A stretch of DNA of 43,255 nucleotides. Source: Microcoleaceae cyanobacterium MO_207.B10. Its GTDB lineage: Bacteria; Cyanobacteriota; Cyanobacteriia; Cyanobacteriales; Microcoleaceae. Shown piece after piece: positions 17,998 to 26,787 of this stretch. Below the pieces are notes generated by a model. The model was not told where the DNA came from, did no database searches, and was given only the letters and a program-made list of their open reading frames with translations. The stretch covers positions 1 through 43,255 of the forward strand of contig JASJEE010000009.1 in assembly GCA_030064835.1 (NCBI GenBank), given 5' to 3'. Position numbers and translations under genes: made by a program. How positions within the stretch are numbered: the first letter of the stretch is position 1; each line of letters begins with the position of its first letter.

Positions 17998-19311
17998 TTA
18001 ACTCTCTGGATTCGTAATTTCTCCCATAAACAAAATACTCCCAGAATCATTATCCAGAATCGCAAAAAAGAAAGGTCGATTAACTAACATATCAACGGAT
18101 ATTTCTGCACTTCTTATACCCATAGTTACACTCGTAGTAGCTCCAGCTTCTGTTCCGGCTTCATTTACTTCTACAAATGTTTTATGTTTTACCTCATCAA
18201 TATATAACTCTGGCGGAATTGGTCGCATCCTAGAAAAATCTGCCAATTTATCATCAAAAGCTACTTCCATTCCTAAAGATTTCAGCATATCATTGAGTTT
18301 AATTTCATATTCACTCTTAAATTTTGGCAAACCTAAATGTACTTTATAAAAATCAAAACTGAGCATCCAATTTCCCCAATTTTTATTATTTAAAACTTGA
18401 TAAAATCCCTCTAAACCAACTTCTTCTCTAGGCAGAAATATATACATACTGACACGACCCTCTTCATAGGGTAAACTAACAGCCTGAAAATAGTCATTTT
18501 CATAATATAAACATCTACTAGACTGGAACATTATCGGATGTTGTTTTTGAGTTCCATCAGGCAAAGTGAAAGGCTGTTCTTTTGTATCTGCTTCTAAAAA
18601 TTTTTGCTCCCAATTTCCTTGAAAATAAATAGCATTTAACAACACCATGACAGAATCAGGTTCTAAATTTTCGATAATTTTATCAATTTTGCCATTGGTC
18701 TTTTCATTTACCCAACTATTAATAATTGCCGGGGCTTGGGGATTGTTAAAGTCAAGTTCGCTGACTTTACTATCATAAAATTTTTGATTACTTTGAATGA
18801 AATTTTTATCAAAAGATACTCCTTTTTTCATCCAGATTGAGTTAGCAATATCTAAATTAATTTCTGGGTTTAGACTATTCAATAACATTCTTAATTGTTG
18901 ATTTGCTTGATTAATTTCTGCTAAACTCATTCCCTGAAAATTTAGCGTTTTTGTCATCGCATCTTTAGTTTTACCTTCAGCCCCATTGTAGGTCATAGAA
19001 AGAGCGAACGCGATACTACTAGGGGAGATGAATATATTTTTATCTGTCTCTAATTTAATAATTTCAGAAAATAGTTGAAAAGCAAATCTATTATTAGCAG
19101 AAACTAATTTCATGCTGATGTCCATATTTTGGGTTTGTGTTAACATATTGTTCATCTCATTGTTATAATCATCAGTATAAAAGTTGGTAGTTTTTAACTG
19201 AGTTGTAATTCCCGGTAAATCACAGACCCCAACAATCAAAGTTAAACCAATCGCCCCTAAAGACATTTTGGTAAAAATAGCATAACATTTACTTAGAAGT
19301 TCTTTTAACAT
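17998..19311 (-). CDS. Serpin with predicted Arg-Ser reactive site
   Basis: 437 residues. An N-terminal hydrophobic segment (about 15-32, MSLGAIGLTLIVGVCDLPG) acts as signal or anchor, so the serpin body (from about 50) is probably extracytoplasmic or membrane-tethered. Serpin landmarks are present: NIFISPSSIAFALSMTYNGAEGKT, LLNAIYFQGNWEQKF, the hinge E384-AGTEAGATTS, and NRPFFFAI. Counting 17 residues from the hinge Glu places P1-P1' at R400-S401, the same spacing as in antithrombin. The hinge small residues are favourable for loop insertion, so it is probably inhibitory. An Arg P1 predicts a trypsin-like or Arg-specific cysteine protease target. It starts 31 nt from the divergent ABA4-like gene. 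Confidence 0.92.
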   Translation of the reverse strand: MLKELLSKCYAIFTKMSLGAIGLTLIVGVCDLPGITTQLKTTNFYTDDYNNEMNNMLTQTQNMDISMKLVSANNRFAFQLFSEIIKLETDKNIFISPSSIAFALSMTYNGAEGKTKDAMTKTLNFQGMSLAEINQANQQLRMLLNSLNPEINLDIANSIWMKKGVSFDKNFIQSNQKFYDSKVSELDFNNPQAPAIINSWVNEKTNGKIDKIIENLEPDSVMVLLNAIYFQGNWEQKFLEADTKEQPFTLPDGTQKQHPIMFQSSRCLYYENDYFQAVSLPYEEGRVSMYIFLPREEVGLEGFYQVLNNKNWGNWMLSFDFYKVHLGLPKFKSEYEIKLNDMLKSLGMEVAFDDKLADFSRMRPIPPELYIDEVKHKTFVEVNEAGTEAGATTSVTMGIRSAEISVDMLVNRPFFFAILDNDSGSILFMGEITNPES

Positions 19312-19342
19312 TCTGTTACCTCAGAGGAGTGAAAAACTAACA

Positions 19343-19825
19343 ATGACAACAGAGCTAATTTTTAATAGCGCTAATATATTCGTCTTACCATTTTGGGCAA
19401 TAATCATATTTTTACCCAATTGGAAAGTTACCCGGAAAATCATGGAATCTTTGATTCCATTTATATTATTAGCTGCGTTATATCTTTACTTATTAATTAG
19501 TAGTATTACCCCTGAATCTGCGGCAGCTTTATCGAATCCAACTTTATCTGATATTGCTAAATTCTTTGGAGAAGAATCAGCAGCAGCAGTAGGATGGATT
19601 CATTTTTTAGTCATGGATTTATTTGTTGGTCGCTGGATTTATTGGGAAGGACAACGCACAGGTATTTGGACTGTCCACTCAATAATTCTCTGTTTATTTG
19701 CCGGACCTTTTGGTTTATTATCTCACATTTTAACCTATTGGATAACTCAAAAATTCTTCCGTAATTCTACAGAAAATACTACTTCAAACCTCACTGTGGA
19801 AGAAATTTCATTAATTGATAATTGA
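19343..19825 (+). CDS. ABA4-like (DUF4281) membrane protein
   Basis: 160 residues with four hydrophobic segments. Motifs of the family are visible: NIFVLPFWAIIIFLPNW near the N-terminus, then GWIHFLVMDLFVGRWIYWEG and CLFAGPFGLLSHILTYWI. Plant ABA4 is needed for neoxanthin synthesis; the role of cyanobacterial members is not established. A possible ribosome-binding site (cagaggag, 19321-19328) lies upstream. The start is 31 nt from the divergently transcribed serpin, so the two share a promoter region. Confidence 0.85.
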   Translation: MTTELIFNSANIFVLPFWAIIIFLPNWKVTRKIMESLIPFILLAALYLYLLISSITPESAAALSNPTLSDIAKFFGEESAAAVGWIHFLVMDLFVGRWIYWEGQRTGIWTVHSIILCLFAGPFGLLSHILTYWITQKFFRNSTENTTSNLTVEEISLIDN

Positions 19826-20776
19826 ACAGGGATAATTGATCAGGGATAATTGATAATTACAAGAAGGTTAAAACCGTTACGGAATTGCAGTTCCGGAAAT
19901 ATTATTTCTTTTCTTGGTCGATTGGATATGGCGTTTGCGCTCCGCAAAGCTCCGAAGTGCGCGTTTGCGGAGTATTCCGTAGGAAAGCGTCCCGGAGGGA
20001 AAGGAAGGCGCAAAGAGTGCAGAGCCGCTCCGAAGCATCGCCATTCCATCCTACGGACTGCTGCGCTTTCCGACCGCTTTTTCCCCTGAAAAGGGTCGGC
20101 TTTCAACCAGAATTATTTAATTATTAATTATGAATTATTAATAATTCGGTAAAATCAAGAGGGTGTATCTAACACCCTTTTAACTTCATCAGTTCTTAAT
20201 TAAGATTCAGTAGTTTCTCAGACCTAGCTAATATTGTGATAGTTAAATAAATTATTAGATATAGCAATCCTATTTGAGTCGTGTACAAAATTTTAATGGC
20301 TTTTAGGGAACAGGCAATATTTTCAGTTTTTTGATTTACTTTTTGATTGGTCACAACCTATTTAAGATTGCTATATAAGCTGAAGTAAGCATTCAGCATT
20401 TAGCTGACAGCGTTCAGCTATTAGCTTCAGACTAATACTGAATATTTTAGAGAATTGCTATAATTATTAATCAAATCATCATTAGACAAATCTCTAGAAA
20501 AATCTCTAGTTAAAAATGTAATAAAGGTTGAACAAATGCTTACTTCGTTCATAAAAAACCTGACCCCTGACCGCTGAAATGCTGAATGCTTAAAAACTGA
20601 CTAAAATTCATCTAAAAAAATGAAGTTTTTGTACGAAAAAAATATACTCCCTGAAAAAAAATAGCTCATAAAAGCCCTTAAGAACTAAAAACTTTATACA
20701 TTATTCCTGACAACCAACTCCCCTAAAAGCTAATACCTAAAATTTAAAACTTTAAAATAAAATACGAGGTAAAATC
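19826..20776. other. Intergenic region with GC-rich repeat and miniature element
   Basis: No credible gene is seen here. Positions 19863-20107 are markedly more GC-rich than the surroundings. They carry overlapping inverted segments (GCGTTTGCGCTCCGCAAAGC; CGCGTTTGCGGAGTATTCCG), with weak terminal inverted similarity (aaggttaaaaccg against ggttgaaagccg), which suggests an inserted element. A 118-bp miniature element lies at 20259-20376. Positions 20390-20440 and 20565-20590 hold GCATTCAGC/TCAGC-type short repeats. Confidence 0.6.
20259..20376. mobile_element. 118-bp inverted-repeat miniature element
   Basis: Ends ATATAGCAATCCTATTTGAG and (inverted) ATATAGCAATCTTAAATAGG pair over about 25 bp, with 11 exact terminal bases. 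Related ends are seen near 33310-33360 and 33480-33515. Confidence 0.65.
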
Positions 20777-22198
20777 ATGCCAGTTAAATATGATATAGTC
20801 GTCATCGGTGGCGGTTCCGGAGGTCTAGTAGTAGCAGCAGCAGCAGCTATACTCAGAGCAAAAGTAGCATTAATAGAACGCGATCGCCTCGGTGGGGACT
20901 GTCTCTGGTTTGGTTGCGTTCCTAGCAAGTCATTAATTCACGCCTCCCGCATCGCATATCAAGTCAAAAATGCCGGAAAATTTGGCATTCATACCCCACC
21001 ACCAGAAATAGAATTTGCCAAAGCAACAGGTCACGTTCAACAAGTAATAGCTAATATTGAACCCCATGACTCACCAGAAAGATTTAGAAATTTAGGGGTA
21101 GAAATATTCTTTGGAGAAGGTAAATTTATAGACCATAAAACTTTTGAATTAGAGGGTAAAAAATTCACAGCCAGAGCATTTGTAATTGCCACTGGTTCCC
21201 GACCAGCAATTCCACCAATAGAGGGATTAAAATCTGCTGGTTTTCTTACAAATGAACAAGTTTTTTCTCTCCAAGAACGCCCAAATTCTCTAGCAATAAT
21301 TGGTGCTGGTCCTATTGGTTGTGAGTTGGGTCAAGCATTTTCTCGTCTGGGAAGTGAAGTGACAATTATCTCTAGTAAAAATCAAATTTTACCAAAGGAA
21401 GACCCCGAAGCAGCGCAAGTTGTACAAGCACAATTTGAGTCTGAAGGTATTAATATTTTGAGGGAAGTAAGAGCAGAAAAAGTAGAAATTTTAGATGGGA
21501 AAAAACAAGTAACAGCAGGTGATAAAAATATTACAGTTGATGAGATTTTAGTCTCGGCTGGTAGAAGTGCAAATGTAGAATCTCTGGGTTTAGAAGCTGC
21601 TGGTGTAGAAGTAGGAAAAAAAGGGATTATTGTTAATGATAAATTACAAACTACTAATTCTAAAATTTATGCTTGTGGCGATGTAATTGGTGGTTATCAA
21701 TTTACTCATGTGGCTGGTTATGAAGCTGTTGTGGTGTTAACAAATGCCTTATTTTTTCCTATTAGTAAGACAAATTATCGAGTGATTCCTTGGGCAACTT
21801 TTACTGACCCAGAATTGGCAAGAGTTGGCTTGACTGAGCAGCAAGCAAAGGAACGTTATGGGGATAATATATATATGTTGAAGCAAGATTTTGCTGATGT
21901 TGACCGCGCTCAAGCTGAGGGAGCAACTAATGGTTTTGGAAAGATTATTACTAAAGCTAACGGACAGATTTTAGGAGCACATATAGTTGGGTCTTCTGCT
22001 GGTGAGTTAATTCATGAAGTTGTTTTGGCAATGTCGAATAAGTTACCTGTTTCGGCTTTGACTGGGATTCATATTTATCCAACTTTATCTGAGGTGAATA
22101 GTAAAGCTGGTTTGTTGTTTAAGAAGCGGAAATATGCTGAAAATTTATGGCAGCAAAATCTCTTAGAGAAGTTTTTTAGTTGGCGGCGATCGCTTTAA
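20777..22198 (+). CDS. MerA-like pyridine nucleotide-disulfide oxidoreductase
   Basis: 473 residues, full length for the family. The order is an N-terminal FAD motif (IVVIGGGSGGLVVAAAAA), a redox-active disulfide C42-LWFG-C47 within GGDCLWFGCVPSK, an NAD(P)H-binding motif (AIIGAGPIGCELGQAFSRLG), a second FAD motif (IYACGDVIGG) and a C-terminal dimerisation domain with HIYPTLSEVN. Cyanobacterial homologues are often named mercuric reductase. However, it lacks the N-terminal HMA domain and the C-terminal vicinal cysteines of classical MerA (it ends FFSWRRSL), so Hg(II) reduction is not assured. No mer genes are nearby. The gene is preceded by cgaggt, a weak ribosome-binding site. Confidence 0.85.
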   Translation: MPVKYDIVVIGGGSGGLVVAAAAAILRAKVALIERDRLGGDCLWFGCVPSKSLIHASRIAYQVKNAGKFGIHTPPPEIEFAKATGHVQQVIANIEPHDSPERFRNLGVEIFFGEGKFIDHKTFELEGKKFTARAFVIATGSRPAIPPIEGLKSAGFLTNEQVFSLQERPNSLAIIGAGPIGCELGQAFSRLGSEVTIISSKNQILPKEDPEAAQVVQAQFESEGINILREVRAEKVEILDGKKQVTAGDKNITVDEILVSAGRSANVESLGLEAAGVEVGKKGIIVNDKLQTTNSKIYACGDVIGGYQFTHVAGYEAVVVLTNALFFPISKTNYRVIPWATFTDPELARVGLTEQQAKERYGDNIYMLKQDFADVDRAQAEGATNGFGKIITKANGQILGAHIVGSSAGELIHEVVLAMSNKLPVSALTGIHIYPTLSEVNSKAGLLFKKRKYAENLWQQNLLEKFFSWRRSL

Positions 22199-23030
22199 TT
22201 CTAGTTTATTGAAGAAGGAAGAAGGAAGAAGGAAGAAGGAAGAAGGAAGAAGGAAGAAGGAAGGGAAAATAATTATAGGGATGTGTGGCTTCTATAATAA
22301 TAGAACCCATTTGAGGTCTATTTAAAAAGAGGGAGGAGAGTGACCGGAGGTGTGGGAAGTGTGGGAAGTGTGGGGAGTGTGGGGAGTGTGGGGAGTGTGG
22401 GGAGTATTTTCTAACATGAAGTGCCTGTTTTTTCCCTATATTTTATAACTTTTCAGCCAGTCTTCCTGGTTCAGAAGTTAAATAATTTAATGACGGACGA
22501 AGATATGCTTAGGGGTTCTATAGAAGCTACTTTTAGCGATAAATTTCGAGCTTTAGTTTTTGTAGCATTCTCTTTTCATGGTTGGTATAACTTATGGTGT
22601 TACTGGAGCATGGGAGGAGGCAGTAGGGACAATTAATCAATATGTCCCTATTTCCGAAATTCTTAATCCTGACTACTGACTACTGACTAATGACTACTTA
22701 TCTAATTGAAAGGCCCTGTAATATAATTACCTATTTACTCGAATTAATTAAGAATTTTTTCGATTAATTATAAGCTTATTAAAAAGTAATTTCAAGTAAT
22801 ATCTTTACAGATTTTCATTTTTTTAGCGGATATATTGAGCTTATAGATAAGGTTTGTAGTGAAACCATTATCATTCAGGTTCTCTGAGACAGCTAGTAGT
22901 GTACACTGGCCTTTGTTAAATCGCAATTGTAGGGAATAGTTAAATAATTTATTGAGATTAATTACTATTTAGTCTTAATTTATGATCGAACTACATATCG
23001 CTAGGCGATCTACTTAACTAAGGGAGAAAA
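22199..23030. other. Intergenic region with minisatellites
   Basis: Positions 22213-22264 hold about seven copies of the heptamer GAAGGAA. Positions 22350-22406 hold about six copies of the 10-mer GTGTGGGGAG or GTGTGGGAAG. A weak 71-codon open frame at 22421-22636 does not look like a gene. The right part should contain the flavodoxin promoter. Confidence 0.6.
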
Positions 23031-23148
23031 CCGAGAACTCGAAACATCTGAGTCGAGCTAATGAGATGTGCTTTACCTATCGAAGAGGTAAAACAGCAAC
23101 ACAGCTCAAACAGTTGATTTCAATGAAAACTAATCAGGAGTGTCGATG
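23031..23148 (+). promoter_or_regulatory. Hairpin-rich 5' leader of the flavodoxin gene (candidate structured RNA)
   Basis: Just upstream of the flavodoxin start: stem CTCGA (23038-23042) with TCGAG (23053-23057); ACATCT (23043-23048) with AGATGT (23064-23069), crossing the first stem as in an H-type pseudoknot; a perfect 7-bp hairpin TTTACCT/AGGTAAA (23072-23078/23086-23092); and GAGCT (23055-23059), which could pair with AGCTC (about 23102-23107). I do not recognise a known riboswitch class. Short pairings can arise by chance. A Shine-Dalgarno sequence CAGGAG lies at 23135-23140. Confidence 0.4.
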
Positions 23149-23697
23149 ATGGCAAAAATTGGTATTTTTTACGGTAGCACATCCGGTGTAACTGAAGAAA
23201 TCGCTATAGCATTGCGCGAAAAATTCGGCGAAGAACTTTGCGATATCTATAGTATGGAAGAAGACTTCGACGAATATAGTCAACTTCTTGATTATGATTA
23301 TTTATTATTAGGTTCTTCTACCTGGGGAGCGGGGGAAGTACAAAACGACTGGCGCGAGCCACTATTTGAAATAGAAATCGACAAACCAGATTTTAGTGGC
23401 AAAACTATAGCCTTATTTGGAGCAGGCGATGGAGTCAGTCACGGGAAGCACTTCGTTGGCGCCCTGGGAATTATGTGTAATATCTTCGAGAAATTCGGCG
23501 CAACTATAGTCGGAGAGGTTCCCACCGAAGGTTACAATTTTGAGCATTCTACTGCAGTGCGCGATGGTAAATTTGTCGGACTGCCAATAGATGAAGTTAA
23601 CGAAAGTGAGAAAACCGAAGAGCGAATTAACCAGTGGGTAGAAACATTACGCCCCATTCTTGTTAGCGCCGAAAGTGATGTCTTGATACCTGCTTAG
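23149..23697 (+). CDS. Long-chain flavodoxin (divergent)
   Basis: About 182 residues from ATG 23149, eight nt after CAGGAG; an ATG at 23146 and a GTG at 23140 are alternatives. The FMN phosphate loop is FYGSTSGVTE. The first isoalloxazine loop is LGSSTWGAGEVQNDW, with the tryptophan conserved. The long-chain insertion follows GAGDGVSHGKHF. It carries electrons in place of ferredoxin, classically under iron limitation. The GDGVSHGKHFVGALGIMCNIF segment differs from the usual IsiB GTGDQxGYxxNFxDA pattern, so this is probably a second, divergent flavodoxin rather than the standard isiB. No isiA is adjacent. Confidence 0.85.
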   Translation: MAKIGIFYGSTSGVTEEIAIALREKFGEELCDIYSMEEDFDEYSQLLDYDYLLLGSSTWGAGEVQNDWREPLFEIEIDKPDFSGKTIALFGAGDGVSHGKHFVGALGIMCNIFEKFGATIVGEVPTEGYNFEHSTAVRDGKFVGLPIDEVNESEKTEERINQWVETLRPILVSAESDVLIPA

Positions 23698-23933
23698 AGA
23701 CAAAAATTTAAGTTATTAAAATCAACGGAAATTTAATAGCAAGTCTCGTCGAATCTTCAAAAAAGTAGCTAGTTTTGTTTGCATCTAAATAATTATCTCT
23801 TAATTGAGTAGGGGTATTTTGTACTCCTACTTTTTTCCCTTGGGCATAATTATACAGCTTGGGTATTGATTTATATGGGGAAACTAATATAAATTAAACC
23901 ATAACTAAAACATCCATTACTAAACCACTAAAA

Positions 23934-24878
23934 ATGCGTTCCTACTCCTTAATAGCTCCTGCAAAAATTAACCTGTATCTAGAAATAATCGGCGATCGCC
24001 CAGACGGTTATCACGAACTAGCAATGGTCCTGCAAAGTATAAACCTGGCAGATAAAATTGACATCCGCGCCATCGGTATCGAAACCATCATCGTTAAATG
24101 TGACCATCCCCAAGTCCCCCCGGATGCAGGAAACCTCGCCTACCGGGCCGCCTCCCTCCTCAGCAAACAATTTCCAGATATATTTGCTAGATATGGTGGG
24201 ATAGAAATAACTATTCACAAACATATTCCCGTAGCCGCAGGATTAGCAGGAGGCTCAACCAACGCAGCAGCAGTATTAGTGGGATTGGATTTAATGTGGG
24301 AGCTAGGTCTAACTCAGAGGGAGTTGCAAGAGTTGGGGGCGCAGTTGGGGTCAGATGTTCCTTTCTGCATTAGTGGAGGGACCGCCTTAGCTACGGGACG
24401 CGGTGAAATACTCTCCCCACTGCCAAATGTCGAAGGTCTCTATGTAGTCTTAGCCAAATACAAAAATCTCTCTGTTTCTACACCCTGGGCGTATCGTACC
24501 TATCGCCAAGAATTTGGTCACACCTATGTCTCGGAGAGTTCCGGTCAGGAAAGTAGCAGGGAGAGGGTACATTCGGGGCCAATAGTATCGGCGATCGCCC
24601 ATCACAACAATAGTGAAATTGGCAAACTATTACACAACGACTTAGAAAAAATTGTGCTACCAGAATATCCCCAAATCTTAAAATTAAGAGAAGCTTTTGC
24701 ATCCCAAAACATCCTGGGGACTATGATGTCAGGGTCGGGGCCAACTGTATTTGCCTTAACAGAATCTCAGGCCCAAGCGGAGTCAGTTCAAGCAGCAGTA
24801 AAAGCCACAATGGCAGACCCAGAATTAGATTTTTGGATAGCAACTTTTAATCCCAATGGTATTGCTATTGCTCATTAA
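23934..24878 (+). CDS. ispE: 4-diphosphocytidyl-2-C-methyl-D-erythritol kinase
   Basis: 314 residues of the GHMP kinase family. It phosphorylates CDP-methylerythritol in the MEP pathway that supplies isoprenoids. The motifs are clear: APAKINLYLEI at the N-terminus (substrate Lys/Asn), the ATP loop PVAAGLAGGSTNAAAVLVGL, GSDVPFCISGGTALATGRGE, and the C-terminal MMSGSGPTVFAL. It contains HIP1 sites (GGCGATCGCC) near 23991 and 24590. The upstream 235 nt are AT-rich without a gene. It is followed 62 nt later by the DUF3082 gene, a pairing I recall from other cyanobacteria. Confidence 0.95.
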   Translation: MRSYSLIAPAKINLYLEIIGDRPDGYHELAMVLQSINLADKIDIRAIGIETIIVKCDHPQVPPDAGNLAYRAASLLSKQFPDIFARYGGIEITIHKHIPVAAGLAGGSTNAAAVLVGLDLMWELGLTQRELQELGAQLGSDVPFCISGGTALATGRGEILSPLPNVEGLYVVLAKYKNLSVSTPWAYRTYRQEFGHTYVSESSGQESSRERVHSGPIVSAIAHHNNSEIGKLLHNDLEKIVLPEYPQILKLREAFASQNILGTMMSGSGPTVFALTESQAQAESVQAAVKATMADPELDFWIATFNPNGIAIAH

Positions 24879-24940
24879 ATTACCTTCTTAATTATTCAAA
24901 ATCTCTCCTCCTTTTTTCCGGCTTCAATAATTCAAAATTT

Positions 24941-25267
24941 ATGACTAATTCAACACCAAAATCTGACAATAATTCCACCCAAAATGTCAATCCATTACAA
25001 TGTTTAGCCAGTGCAGTAATTTCTGGAGGATTAGGCACAGGTGCTTATCTATTAATGAAATCAATTGCCGAAACATTTGCCAGTAAACCTATTATTTCAG
25101 ATAATGTATTTGTGGTTAATATTTCGACGGCAGTTAGAGCGTTAGTGGTAGGAGTAGTTGCATTTGCAGCTTGTATGTGTGGTATGGTTACTCTCGGTTT
25201 AATTGCCTTAGCTATACAAGTAACATTTCAGCGATTTACAAATAAAGAAATGTCTGAAGAAAATTAA
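24941..25267 (+). CDS. DUF3082-family membrane protein
   Basis: 108 residues. A polar N-terminus rich in Asn and Ser leads to two hydrophobic segments (about 24-43, LASAVISGGLGTGAYLLMKS, and about 65-92, RALVVGVVAFAACMCGMVTL). It ends in a short basic tail. This matches the small cyanobacterial DUF3082 family of unknown function, commonly located after ispE. It is on the same strand, 62 nt downstream, so it is probably co-transcribed. Confidence 0.75.
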   Translation: MTNSTPKSDNNSTQNVNPLQCLASAVISGGLGTGAYLLMKSIAETFASKPIISDNVFVVNISTAVRALVVGVVAFAACMCGMVTLGLIALAIQVTFQRFTNKEMSEEN

Positions 25268-25700
25268 CCAATTTATGGAAATCAAAAGTGCGTAGCGTTG
25301 CTAGGGAAGAGAAGCCATCTTAAAAATCACAAATTACACAACTTTCACCAATTGACAATTGAATAATTACCCCTTCTTAAAAGAAGGGTATTGATACTTA
25401 AGGATTTGATTTTATACCCTTAAAAGGGAAATATTTAAACCTGAATTTTCTAATAATTAATAATTAATTATTAATACTAAATCTGGCTACCAAAGATACT
25501 TTTTCAAATTTTTCAAATTCATCTCTAACCCTTATACCTTACCTTCAGAATAAACCTTATTGTTAAAAGGGATTTAGTATAACTATTAATTATTACTTAT
25601 TCGGTAATACTAGATTTTAGGTTTCTCTGACAGAAAATTAACTCAGTCAAAATATCTTGACCATATAGATAAATAAAGTCGTTAACTGACTATTTTTTAC
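25268..25700. other. Intergenic region
   Basis: No gene is seen here. A hairpin-like pair CCCCTTCTTAA/TTAAGAAGGGG-type (25370-25391, then CCTTAAAAGGG at 25420) could end transcription of the ispE unit. The rest is AT-rich with several TAATTAATTATTAAT-type stretches. Confidence 0.45.
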
Positions 25701-26765
25701 ATGGTTAAAAAATTAAACAGTATGGAAATATTTACTATCGGTCATTCTAATCACAGCATCGAAACGTTTATTTCTTTGCTGGAAAAACATCAGATAAAGG
25801 CTGTGGCAGATGTGCGGTCTCATCCCTACAGTCGTTATTTACCCCACTTCAATAAATACCCACTTTCAGAAGCACTTTCAAAAGTAGGAATGAGTTATGT
25901 ATTTCTCGGTCGAGAATTAGGTGGAAGACCAGAGGATTTAAATTGTTATGATTTACAGGGAAAAGCACTCTATGAAAAAATTGCAGCTACCTCGTTATTT
26001 GCAACAGGAATTCAACGTTTAATTGAAAGCTTGGAAAAATATACAATTGCTTTGATGTGTGCTGAAAAAGACCCTATTACTTGTCATAGAACAATTTTAG
26101 TATGTAAAAATTTACGTCAGTATGATGTAGAAATTAATCATATTTTGCCTTCAGGAAATTTGGAAACTCACTCTCAATTAGAAGAGCGATTATTAGCTAA
26201 GTTTAATAAATCAAATAATCAGCCAATTCAGTTAAATTTGCTAGAGACACCATCAGAATCTCAAGTAAAAATTGATTTGGAAGCAGCTTATAAAAAACAA
26301 AGTAATGAGATTGCTTATACAGTAAAAAAAATTAGGCTGTTTACTATTGGATTTACCAAAAAAACTGCCCAGGATTTTTTTGAGGTTTTAACCAGTTCAG
26401 GTATCAAAAGAGTGATAGATAGTAGGCTGAATAATTCCTCTCAGTTAGCAGGGTTTACTAAACATAAAGATTTAGAATATTTTTTAAAAAAGATTGGCAA
26501 TATTGATTATCTTCACTTGCGGGAACTAGCTCCTACTAAAGAACTATTGAATGAGTATAAAAAGAATGGGGGAAACTGGGAAAAATATGAGCAACAGTTC
26601 TTAAAATTAATGAGCGATCGCCAGGTGGAAAAAAAAGTTTCGCCAGAGCTTTTAAATAAAAGTTGTTTGTTATGTTCTGAAGCAACGGCAGAATATTGTC
26701 ATCGTCGTTTAGTGGCGGAATACTTAAATAGAAAATTGGGTAACATAGAAATACATCATTTATAA
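25701..26765 (+). CDS. Tandem DUF488 protein (two fused domains)
   Basis: 354 residues. Domain 1 covers about residues 8-165: FTIGHSNHS, ADVRSHPYSRYLPHF, LGRELGGRP and the cysteine/His motif MCAEKDPITCHR. Domain 2 covers about 210-354: FTIGFTKKT, VIDSRLNN, LRELAPTKELL and LCSEATAEYCHR. DUF488 domains are usually single; here two diverged copies are fused, and both keep the CxE...CHR motif. The biochemical function of DUF488 is not established. The start may be the ATG at 25722 (MEIFTIGHS) instead of 25701. It is followed 22 nt later by the split gene at 26788, so they form an operon. Confidence 0.88.
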   Translation: MVKKLNSMEIFTIGHSNHSIETFISLLEKHQIKAVADVRSHPYSRYLPHFNKYPLSEALSKVGMSYVFLGRELGGRPEDLNCYDLQGKALYEKIAATSLFATGIQRLIESLEKYTIALMCAEKDPITCHRTILVCKNLRQYDVEINHILPSGNLETHSQLEERLLAKFNKSNNQPIQLNLLETPSESQVKIDLEAAYKKQSNEIAYTVKKIRLFTIGFTKKTAQDFFEVLTSSGIKRVIDSRLNNSSQLAGFTKHKDLEYFLKKIGNIDYLHLRELAPTKELLNEYKKNGGNWEKYEQQFLKLMSDRQVEKKVSPELLNKSCLLCSEATAEYCHRRLVAEYLNRKLGNIEIHHL

Positions 26766-26787
26766 ATTGAATAAATAAATTTTTGCT

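Noticed and set aside
19840-20127. Three overlapping frames of about 80 codons on both strands
   Set aside because: They all arise from the GC-rich inverted repeat and none resembles a protein family.
20777-22198. Classical mercuric reductase
   Set aside because: Motifs fit the superfamily, but the HMA domain, the C-terminal Cys pair and mer neighbours are missing; kept only as MerA-like.
22421-22636. 71-codon frame with MTDEDMLRGSIEATFSDKF
   Set aside because: It runs into a minisatellite/repeat tail, has no ribosome-binding site or recognisable family, and sits in a repeat-rich gap.
22980-23130. Known riboswitch (FMN, glutamine, cobalamin) before flavodoxin
   Set aside because: None of the conserved core sequences of these classes could be matched by eye; only generic stems are seen.
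23149-23697. Standard iron-stress isiB as part of an isiAB operon
   Set aside because: No isiA upstream and the flavin-loop sequence is atypical.
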